Part shown: piece after piece, positions 1 to 9,425 of the stretch
Position numbering within the stretch: position 1 is the stretch's first letter
Layout of the letters: each line of letters opens with the position of its first letter
From: Periconia sp. R9002
Taxonomy: Eukaryota > Ascomycota > Dothideomycetes > Pleosporales > Periconiaceae
DNA length: 64,000 nucleotides
Direction: 5' to 3'
NCBI GenBank assembly: GCA_023627715.1
Contig: JAMAHW010000056.1
Span: 2,545 to 66,544, forward strand
The notes under the pieces: generated by a model
The model's database searches: none
What the model was told of the DNA's origin: nothing
The model's input: only the letters and a program-made list of their open reading frames with translations
Translations under genes and position numbers: made by a program

Positions 1-80
1 CCCCCCACCACCCACACCCCCCACCCCCCACTCCGCCGGGGGGCGCCCCCAGGTTCTTATAAAGAGCACCAATAATTAGA
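1..80. other. C-rich, low-complexity sequence at the left edge
   Basis: The first ~50 bases are runs of C broken by single A or T, then a short G/C block and an AT-rich stretch. There is no coding potential and no (CCCTAA)n telomere repeat. It directly follows the point where the TOP3 homology stops, next to a GCGGCCGC site at 84-91. It could be a contig end, a low-quality read end or a true breakpoint; the sequence alone cannot decide. Confidence 0.5.
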
Positions 81-1292
81 CTAGCGGCCGCCCTGCGTCT
101 GCTTTTGGACGAGGCCGCGAAGGTCTATACCCTGATCGAACTGATCTGTCTCGGTTCTAGGATAGCTAATCCAACCTTTCTGATATAACTTTTCCGCAAG
201 TGCTAGAACCTTTTGACTGTCCATACCCAAGAATCTGCTGCCGCATTTCTGAAGCTCGAGAGTGGTCAATGGTAAGGGTTTCCGCTTGCTCGTTCGCGTG
301 GTTTGAACCTTTTGCACCTGAGCATTCCGCGAAGTGAGACACCACTCGTAGAGGATCACAGCTGCCATTCTGTCGAAGAGGTGTCTACGAGCCCAATTAA
401 AGTTCACTGTTATTCCAGCCTTTTGGTACATCAGTTTGATGCTCCAGAATAGCTCGGAGGATAAAATTCCGAACGCGGAAGTAGCGCTCAACGATGAAGC
501 CAAGCGTAGGAAATTGACAGCTCCCATAGCTGATGAATTGAGAGGTTTCAGACAGATTGCCTCGCTGGAGTACAGGACGAAGATTCAAGGTGAGATACCA
601 GGTGAAGCTTGCGCCCACACGAAAATCGAGCTCTATACGAGAAGCTACTGCGTCGGCTTGTGATTCGTCGAGATTAGTGGGATGATGTGCGGCGTGAATG
701 ATATGCGCTCTTTCAATGTTGGAGAAATGTGCTCTCACTGTGCCGCCAGCGCGACTCAGAGCCTGATTACTTTGTGCTGCCACTGACCGAATCTCGGTAC
801 CAATATGCTCACCTTCGCGATCGCAGTCGGTCCAGATATAAAGCACGTCGGCCTGCCTAGCTTGTTGCTTAATGTTATCCACAATGGGCTTTGTTTCGCT
901 ACCAACGAAAATCTCGATGCGAGCGTCAAAAAGCGCTGATGGATCGCATGAATTCCAATTTTTGTAACGTGATTCAAATTCACGGCTGAGGAGGTGACCT
1001 ATCACAGAGGTCATTGTGACACTACAATGACCCCATTGCGGAAAATTATAGTTGAATTTGTAATTCTTTATATAGGGATTGCCTTGGATGTTATGCTGTA
1101 TGCTATTAGTTCGATTGACGGCTTGAGCGCGCTTGTACTCACAGTAGTCAGTTGATTTCCTAAATGATTTGCAACTGCTTTCACAATCGATGGCTTTTCT
1201 GCAACGCATAGCACCGTTTTTACCACTATAGTATGGTTAATCGTGTGTTTCGCGTTGACACAGACTGGAAGGGAAAGGTTAGATGGACACAC
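81..1292 (-). pseudogene. TOP3: Broken DNA topoisomerase III (type IA) copy
   Basis: Type IA topoisomerase related to Top3, which works with RecQ helicase and Rmi1 to unlink recombination intermediates. The toprim start (VLCVAEKPSIVKAVANHLG) lies in exon 1 (1143 to about 1292). A 47-nt intron (1096-1142, branch CTAAT) joins it in phase to exon 2 (460-1095), which carries the acidic toprim motif TDCDREGEHIG and SYGSCQFPTLGF. At 456-459 four bases stand where one codon is expected, so the frame shifts. The homology resumes in another frame (81-455) and includes the active-site tyrosine in ISYPRTET (Tyr codon 162-164). A TAG at 81-83 then ends it at about 400 residues, where the family normally has 600 or more including C-terminal domains. 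Trp stands at two places where I remember Arg (FTxYLT, LYExCL). The true start is unclear: a splice-acceptor-like CTAAC...CCAG lies at 1265-1282. It may be a decayed copy, or a real gene damaged by sequencing error at a contig end. Confidence 0.75.
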
Positions 1293-3317
1293 AGACGAAG
1301 CCAGCTATGCCTATTTTGGAGCGCTAATTATAAGCTTAAATAATAGCCAATGAGATTGGCAGCAGACCCCACATTATGTTCTACCCTTCGGTTCATATGT
1401 GATGGTCAGTTCTATGATGCTTAGTTACTGCTTTGTCAATGCCTGTGATCATTTCTTAAGTTGAATGTTTGGGAGACGTTCCTCGATGACTCATAATCGT
1501 GGCAGTAGAGCCTAGAACTTAGTCCTAATAAGGCAGTGCTGGCTACTGCTTGGAGAAATGACAGCTTAGGCGAGCTTGCCTTGAATGGGAAGCTCTTTAT
1601 GATTTTGCGATCTAGAAAATATTTGTGAAATGTTCTAGTTGCTGTATCGTAAGTGAACAACTAGTAAATCACATTTACGGCTAAGCTCTACGTCGAAGGG
1701 TCAGTTTTAGGGATACATGAAAAAAGGAATACAAGAGGGAGTGACAAAAAAAAACCCCGGTCGCCATAACTACTAAAATAATTGAGGAGAACAACATACG
1801 GAAAAAGTCATCTTATCTTATATCTTCCACTACGTTACATGATTTAAGTATGGATGTACATTGTTTCCCTTTTTTCACGCCAAAAGCTTTAAGATTCTCT
1901 ACTTACATATACAGAACTTGCATCCTCCTCTCTATGAGCATTAGATTTCTAAATACATATGTATATGTTCTTATATACCTGAATACCTCAAGACACGATT
2001 TACTAGATTTAGCCCTTAAAACTGCAGTATACGCATAGAAAACAGCGCCTAATCGCTTTCGTAGAGAAAACACGGCAGCAGTATTAACCGGACGTGCCTC
2101 TGGGAATTTATGACTCATAATTCGACACATCCATATTATACAACACTAACCCTGGCTCTGACAAGGAACATCTTCCTAAGCAGCGGACCTTGGACCTGAC
2201 TGTACAGGAGCGGCAGTGCTGCACCTTTCCACACAGCAAATCTGTGAGGCGCCATCCATAACACAAGGGTGAGAGAGAAAAGACAAGGTCTGTTCTTGTT
2301 TCCACTCACTAGACTCATCCTCTCTTACTTTCAGGACCCCCAGAGAAAAAAGACATTGCTTCTTTCCTATTTGATCAACCTACTCTTTTAGACCTATCCA
2401 TCTATTACAGAGTTATAAGTAGCTCTCGCCCCCGAAACTCCGACGACCCGATGCCTGTCCTGCCTTCTCGCGTATACCTATGCATAGACTAGTCTACGCT
2501 GAGTAGGGTTGTCGTTATTCTAAGCTCAAAGGATTTTCCGTGTAGGATTCGTGATATTGCCTGGCAGCCTCCTTGTAGATCTAGCTAAAGTTTACCTAGT
2601 AGGGTAATGAGTCGGAGATGGTGGTGTGGTGTAGTGCTGCGAAAAATGAAAACGGTGGATAAATATCTCAGTTTTTCTTCTCTAAGCCCTTTTCTTTGCT
2701 GTGTGTGCAAAGGGGAAGAAGGAATAGACAAGAAACATTTTTTTCATACGGCAATCCCAGTTAAGTCAAATACACATATAGAAAGGTACTTTTAACCAAC
2801 GGAATAAAAATAAACAACCTTATCTATTGTCTGTTGTCGTACGACAAATTCCGCGCAATTGCACTTTTTTAGCCCGAAATTTCGACATCGCGTCGTTTAG
2901 TGATTTGCCTCCCCACCCCAACGCGCACCCCCGAAAGTCGTACTTCGACGCCCCCACCCCACATTTCTTCTTTTCCCTTTTCCGTAAGGGCGAAGCGAGT
3001 GGGCGGGATGTGGATGATTCAAAGCTAGAGGGGCGAAAGAGAGAATAAAAATAAGGACGTACATACATAACTACATGGCCTTATCTTACCTTACCTTCGG
3101 CAATTGATTCTTTATAGTCTACCTGCGTATCTATCGCTCGGGTGTGGAATTTTAGTTTTTATGTGTTTTGTTTTGTTAGAGCGTAAGCTTCGGTGATCAC
3201 ACTTCCACTTAAATTTTTCTGTTCGTTCGTATCTGTCTGTCTGGGCATTTTCCTTCCTTATTTCCTCCCTCCAAACTTTCTATTTCTCCTCAAAAATAGA
3301 TTAGGTGGATTTTAGAG
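1293..3317. other. Gene-poor region between TOP3 remnant and decarboxylase
   Basis: About 2 kb, AT-richer than the genic parts, with many short ORFs that have no recognisable domain. It would hold the upstream regions of two divergent genes. The final ~250 bases are pyrimidine-rich and resemble a fungal promoter and 5' leader. I see no tRNA, transposase or terminal inverted repeat. Confidence 0.5.
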
Positions 3318-5618
3318 ATGTCATCGATGCCTGCAGACTATGTTAACGGCGTGGCGGGCGGTTCGTCGCTTTTGAATAGGGCGGATGAGGTTAAAGAGGT
3401 ACGTTGAGTTTTTTCTCCAGTTGTTGCTGTTCTTCTTGCTATTGTCGTTGTCTTGGTTGCTTTCTCCTATACGTCGAAAACTCCTTGACTACGCATGCAT
3501 GAGTGACCCATCTGAATGGTTCAACTGCCATATATCCGTCGTATGGTTGCTGTTAGGAGTGACGACAAGTGAGCATGACGACTGGAATATTTGGACGAAG
3601 AATGGAGTATCCAATACAATCTCCTACCCGGATTTGTGTTATGTACATTGGTCAGTTTGGAATCGACCTCTTGGCTTTACTGTTCTGTTTGGTGCGTTTC
3701 TTATCTTTTACATCAGTGTTCCAGTCTTCGTTTCTATGTTTATTTTCGACATCCTCGTTGCAGGACACTTCACTGTAATTTTGTTCTTCACACCCGCCAT
3801 CCTCATCATACTCCACACACACATACATCCATATAAACGAAAAACCATCAACTAACCTCCACACCCCAGCTCCTCGACGCCCTTCTCCAGCCCCTAATCC
3901 TCCCCTTCATCCACGCCGCCGACATCGACGCGGCCTCAAAACACACAGGCAAATCTCTGTCTATCCCCTCAATCTCCCCATCATCCTCTGGCACCCCACG
4001 AACCTCCCTCGTCGAGCACCTTCCGCCCAAGAAACTGCAATCCCTCCTCCTCAGCGAGGAGAACAATGCGTTTCTGAAGATCGAAGGCCAGGAAAGAGGG
4101 GGTAAGGATGGGTTGGTGAAGACGGTGAGGACGTTGTTGGGGTACAGTGTTAATACTTGGGATTTGGGGTTCTTGGATAAGCTTTATGGGGGGACTAACG
4201 CGGTGGGTTTTGTGCTTTCTTGTTGTCTTTGGCGAGTACGATAGGTTTGTTGGAACTGAGCTGACCTTGTTTCGAAATACAGGTTGGAGTGGTATCAGAG
4301 CTTCTACTGGCTACTCTGAACACGAATGTAAGTTCTATATCCGAGCCCTTATTTTCTATTTGCGTTCCCCTATGCACTTAACTAACAACACCAGGCCCAC
4401 GTATACCAAGTCTCCCCCGTCCTGACCCTCATCGAAAAGCACACCGCCAAATACCTCTCAACGCTCTTCTTCACACCCCCGTCCTCTCCCCTCCCCAAAC
4501 ACACCGGCGGCATCTCCCAACCCGGCGGTTCCGCCGCGAACCAAACCGCCATGGTAGTCGCTCGCAACACACTCTTCCCGTCCACCAAAACCGACGGCAA
4601 CGGCGCGCACAAATTCCGCATCTTCACCTCCGCCCACGGGCACTACTCTTTCGAGAAGGCCGCGCAGATCATCGGCCTGGGCTCCAAGGCCGTCATCAGC
4701 GTCCCTGTTTCCCCCGCGACGGGCGAAATGGACGCCTCTGCGCTGCGAATTCTCGTCAGGGAGAGTAAAGAGAGGGGTGAAACGCCGTTCTTCGTCAATG
4801 CTACAGCCGGAACGACGGTTTTAGGTTCGTTTGATCCCTTTGAAGGAATCTCCGCCGTGTGCAAGGAAGAAGGGCTCTGGATGCACATTGATGGTTCTTG
4901 GGGTGGTTCCGTAGCACTGAACCCAGAGTACCAAGAGAGCAGGTTGAAGGGGGCGTACCTGGCCGATAGTCTGACGGTAAATCCGCACAAGATGCTTGGT
5001 GTACCAACAACATGCTCGTTCCTCCTCGCACGCGATCTGAGGAAATTCCATAAAGCGTTGACGCTGCCAGCGGGTTATCTTTTCCACGACGTCAATGAAG
5101 GAGCTGCCGCTTCTTTCACCGGTACTGCAGATGAGAAGAAAGAAGAAGACGAGGAGGAAGAGGAAAGCGGTATCAACGCTGACGAAATCTTCGACCTCGC
5201 AGACCTCACGCCGCAATGCGGCCGACGTGCAGACTCGCTCAAATTCTTCCTCGCGCTCAAGTACTACGGCACGGCTCACTACTCGTCTTGGGTCGCGACC
5301 GCCTACGACAACGCGCGGTACCTTCTCGACCTCGTAAAAGCGCATCCGGATCTTGTCTCCGTGACGCCGGAACCTGTGCCGTGCTTGCAGGTGTGCTTCT
5401 ACTTTGCGCGAGGGGGCGCGTTGGCGGATGCGGAGAGGAACGGGAAGGTGACGAGTGAAGTTGCAAAGGGATTGATCGGACGTGGGTTCATGGTGGATTA
5501 TGCGCCGGGGGATCAGGGCAAGTTTTTTAGGGTGGTGGTTAATGGGGCGACGACGAAGGGCACGCTTGACGGACTTGTTAAAGGGATTGTGGAGGTTGCT
5601 GAGGAGTTGGGGTATTAA
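3318..5618 (+). CDS. Group II pyridoxal-phosphate decarboxylase (glutamate / cysteine-sulfinate decarboxylase-like)
   Basis: PLP-dependent amino-acid decarboxylase of the glutamate/aromatic amino-acid/cysteine-sulfinate superfamily. The exact substrate cannot be read from sequence. Exons 3318-3398, 3870-4202, 4283-4327 and 4395-5618 give 560 aa, all joined in phase 0. The start ATG at 3318 gives an N-terminus ending LNRADEVKE that joins LLDALLQPLILPFIHAAD in exon 2. Family blocks include YSVNTWDLGFLDKLYGGTNA, the dipeptide-rich HVYQVSPVLTLIEKH, the co-factor loop HIDGSWGG, and the Schiff-base lysine in NPHKMLGVP (about Lys352). The 45-nt exon 3 is needed to restore VGVVSELLLATLNTN. Intron 1 is 471 nt, unusually long here. 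An acidic insertion (Glu/Lys-rich, about residues 395-415) precedes the conserved C-terminal half. It is convergent with APC2. Confidence 0.92.
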
Positions 5619-5933
5619 ACAAATCTGGGATAGATATAAATACCTAGGTACTTATACACATGGTTAGATGGTGTCGAGAGAAAATCATGTCCAATTCATG
5701 TGCTTTCTTCGTTTTGATATCCCGTTGAATTTCTTGGTCATCCCTCAATACGAGGAGACAACACCAATGTCGACGCTTCAGACCATGATCCCATGAATCT
5801 GCCGCACTTTTCCCCTCGGGATCGTGGTTTGAAGCATCAACATTACTGTTATCTCCTCATAATTAGCAATGTAAACATCAGGTAAAGGCGTGCGTGCCTC
5901 CATGTATATAGAAGGCGGCTCACTGGCCACACT
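5619..5933. other. Convergent 3' spacer, decarboxylase and APC2
   Basis: About 315 bases between two 3' ends. It contains the palindrome TACCTAGGTA at 5641-5650, only 22 bases after the decarboxylase stop codon. No gene is seen. Confidence 0.6.
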
Positions 5934-8720
5934 CTACTTTTTGATACTCCAAACATCTCCCCCCAAACCAACCACCTTCTCCTTGCCCTCCATTTCCACC
6001 AATAGAGCCCTAACCTCCTCCTCCGCAAACGGGAACCCACCCTGCACCATCATCCGCATCATCATCAAGATCTTTGCAACTCCCATGTTACCCTGATTCG
6101 TGAGCATGCCCACGATGAAACTCATATACACGTCCTTCTTCTCATTGAGCAAGTCAGCTTGACTCTTGACGGTGCTCGTCTGCGCGGCCTGCACCTCAGC
6201 TAGTTTCTTAGCGGCGGCCGCGGCATCGCTGTCCACGGGGTTGTCTGTCGAACTGCGATTCTCGACGACGATGAAGGTTGAGTCTGAGGCTTCGCGGAGC
6301 ACGGACTTGCCGACCCAGAAGGCGATGGCTTGCTTTATAAGCGATTCGTCCATTTCGAGCGTTTCCTCCAATTGGGCGATGGTGCGGGATATGCCTTTGC
6401 CACCTCCGGCGGGATCTTCACCGGGCTGGGGCTGGAAGGCGTATATGACGCTGACTTGCCAAGGGGCCAGGTACTCGAACTCTTCCGTACGGTCTTCAAA
6501 TTCGAGCGTGATGCGGCTTTCGCCGAGCGCGTTCATCCAGCGCAGCTTGCGCATGCCTTTGATTCGCTCGAAGCGCGATTCGTAGTCCTTTTGTAAGGAC
6601 AATATCTCGGCTGGGACGTGGAAGTCGTCATCACGTAGGACGGGCCAGAAGAAGGAAGAAAGGATCTGGGCATTGAGAGCGAGTGCGGAAGGAGCTGCTG
6701 ATGATATGGACGTTGATGTCTGTGGGCGTGGTCGTAAAGATTTTGAACGGGGTGTTCGAGGGGTTTGCAAGATCATTTCTCTGCGGGTTGAGGATTCCGC
6801 CGTTGCGCGTATCGTATCGTTGATGCGTCTGGATTCGAGAACATCGCGCAGCATGACCTCACACGCCTGCAGTTTTTCCTCGCCTAGCCGCATCTTGATG
6901 AGCTCTAGCAGTCGTATTTCCAACTGGAACTCCGGATCTTGACATCGTAGTAAATGATCGCCAAGGATGTTCTTTAACTCGTTGATGAAATCCTCCCTAT
7001 CCCACAGAGTGAGAAGGAAGTAAATTACATCTTCAATTTTGGATTTCTTATATTCCGGGGACGCGTCATGCGGAAGAGGCTGCCAATTCATGTCATTCCA
7101 GTTGAACTCATCATCGACATTGTCTGGTTGTGCAAATGGCTTAGCCATTTCACTTGCGATCTCATAGGACAGTTCTCCGTTTAATGGCAAACCATTCCCT
7201 TTCTCATCCTCTATATCGATGAGAAGACTAGAAATGATGATCCGGGCTGTATCTTCTCTATCCTTGAGATATCTTCGTATTGGTCGTGCTACGCTCTGGA
7301 GTAAAACTCCCTTTGGCTCCAACCTGTGAAAAGCCCGTATTATGGAAATGTACACGTTCAGTATGTATGTGGTCGTTGCACCCTGATGGAGAAGTCGCCT
7401 AGAAATCTGCCGCGAAAAATTTGCTTTCAAAAATTCTTTCGCGCCATCTAATTTCAGATATTCCTGCAAACTCATTAGCTATATGGCTCACCGTATAGAC
7501 CCTGAAAGCAACCACCTACCTTGAGATCAAGAATCGCGCCAAGACTTCGATCCCAATTGATCACGAAATCAAACAGATTCTCCACTCTCGCTCTTCCCAA
7601 TCTAGCCAGCGCCATCTCCTGCCACTGCTTCATTTGCGTCGAGTCTATATTACTTGACTCGCACTGGAGACATTTTAGGACCAGTTCTGCAAGCGGGCGA
7701 AATCCGTTCTCTACCCAGTTTCTCATACTGGGTACGACGGACGCTTTCGAGAACCAGTCCACCTTCGTATAGTGGCTGCCGATGAATGTATCGATAATTT
7801 TGTCCATAGAGTAGGCAAAAGCTTTTTGCGCCATATCTCCGCCAAGACCAACGCTTTGCAAATCCACGAGAAGAGTTGTCATTCGAGTCCGCACTTCGTT
7901 TGTATCTTCGGGACCAGCGCTGGGCTGGACACCGTCCTGTCGTATGTAGAAACGGAAAAGCCTACATCCTGCATCGTAAAGTACATGACTTAAGGTCTTG
8001 GAATAGCGTTTCGAGGGAAGGCTGTGCGAGAAAGCGGCGTGCATATCTCGTTGGAATTTCCTCTTCGCAGCTTCCACCAGCCCTGCATCTACTGTGTCTG
8101 CGTCTCTGCTCTGCCGTATAGTCATATTGCTGGCATCCTCATGTAAAAAGGGTACAATATGCTCGTCGAAGGGATGGAGGTAGAATTGTTGGGCATGGCT
8201 GAGGATGCGCTGTGTCTCTTCGAGAGTTTCCCAGGTATCGCTCAGTTGGATTTCCTATATAAGGTGTTAGAGTCAAGTCTTTGAGTAGAGCTCCAAATCA
8301 CCATCATACCTTTTCCCACAAATCCATTAATCCCGGCCTCACATATTTCGCGTAATGCAGTCTCACTTCGTTCGTATACCACCCCACAAGCCCCTCCTCC
8401 GCTTTTGCGCCATCGGGACTTTTTCCTGCCCCTACTAGCAGATAGCTCAATGCGTCATCGACTTCCCTAGTTCTCCTCGTCCTGAGACCAGCGTGATTCG
8501 CATCTCTCGGTAAACTTAGAAAGCGTGTGGCTGTACTCCAAGCAACATTGCGCTTCGCAACATGATGCTGTCCTGCTCCACTAATGCCCCCCAATGGGCT
8601 ACCGAAAGAGGAGCCTGGCGCCGTATAGCCTGGATCTGGTGTTGCGACCGGAGTGGGAGCGGTGTGGGAAAGCGAGGGGACGGGGAAGATGGAGGCGAAG
8701 ACGAGGGTTGCATGATCCAT
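5934..8720 (-). CDS. APC2: Anaphase-promoting complex subunit 2 (cullin subunit)
   Basis: Cullin-like scaffold of the APC/C ubiquitin ligase, which binds the RING subunit Apc11 and drives cyclin and securin destruction in the nucleus. Exons 8310-8720, 7520-8254 and 5934-7463 give 891 aa; introns are 55 and 56 nt, both phase 0. The second junction restores LGAILDLK-EYLKLDGAKE, a standard APC2 block. The cullin-homology region includes SSFFWPVL, LRWMNALGESRITLEF and LAPWQVSVIYAFQ. The protein ends in the winged-helix domain with GDVWSIKK at the very C-terminus, as in other APC2 proteins. The N-terminal ~140 residues are Ser/Pro/Gly-rich and poorly conserved. The start at 8720 is the first ATG of the open frame. 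The largest complex subunit, APC1, is encoded about 12 kb away. Confidence 0.95.
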
Positions 8721-9425
8721 TGCGGTCGGCGGTGGTGGTGTTTTAACAATTTAACCCCACCTGGTTTGTAGATCAAGTTTGAGTGGGGAAATTAGCTGCA
8801 TGGCAGGGTATAGAAGACTTGGAAATCGCGAGAAGCAAGGGTGGAGAATGTTTGACCAAAGGTCTGGAGTGGTGGGCTTCGGCCCAAGCAAAGGTTGGTG
8901 GTGGACGAGCTTGTCGACGCGGGAGTTGACGCCGCGTGCGCGAGTCACGTGTTTACGTGTACCCCCCTTCCCCAACGTGGGGCTATACGAGACAGTCCGC
9001 ATCGTTAGGGATAATAACCGCATACAGATTCGATTTCACAACTATCGTTAAGCAGCACCTTGAAAACCCATACAAAGGATAGAAATTGTGCGTTTTGAAC
9101 TTTTGTTCACACTACCTCAAGTAGCATGTTTGAACTACCTAAAACTACATGAAGATCACGGCCAATGCAGGGCGGCAACAAAGCCCGCCAACACCCGGAG
9201 CTTGTGTGCAGCTCTGAACAGAACTAGACGATGATCTAATGACCGAGCCATTCTCAAATGAGATGTTGAAAAGAAGAAAGCGACTCCGCGTGGATATTCC
9301 TGGAAACATTGAGAAATACGCCATGTTGGTTCCCCCCAATGATTTTTCCATCCCTTTGTACGACCAAGAAAAAATAATATGAAAATAAACAATGCGTAAT
9401 CATTGACCTGATCCCTAATTTGCTC
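8721..9425. other. APC2 upstream region
   Basis: About 705 bases between the APC2 start and the end of the F-box gene. It holds TCACGTG followed by TTTACGTG (around 8945-8958), the kind of E-box/bHLH-bZIP site common in fungal promoters. Short ORFs here have no recognisable domain. Confidence 0.5.

Noticed and set aside
1..60. Possible telomere at the left edge
   Set aside because: C-rich, but no regular CCCTAA-type repeat unit is present.
1436..2318. Several 60-75 codon open frames between TOP3 and the decarboxylase
   Set aside because: AT-rich, no motifs, no splice pattern that joins them into a longer product.
3385..3855. 156-codon hydrophobic open frame between the first two decarboxylase exons
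   Set aside because: It starts inside exon 1 in another frame and lies in the intron. It has no family motif, and the protein joins correctly without it.
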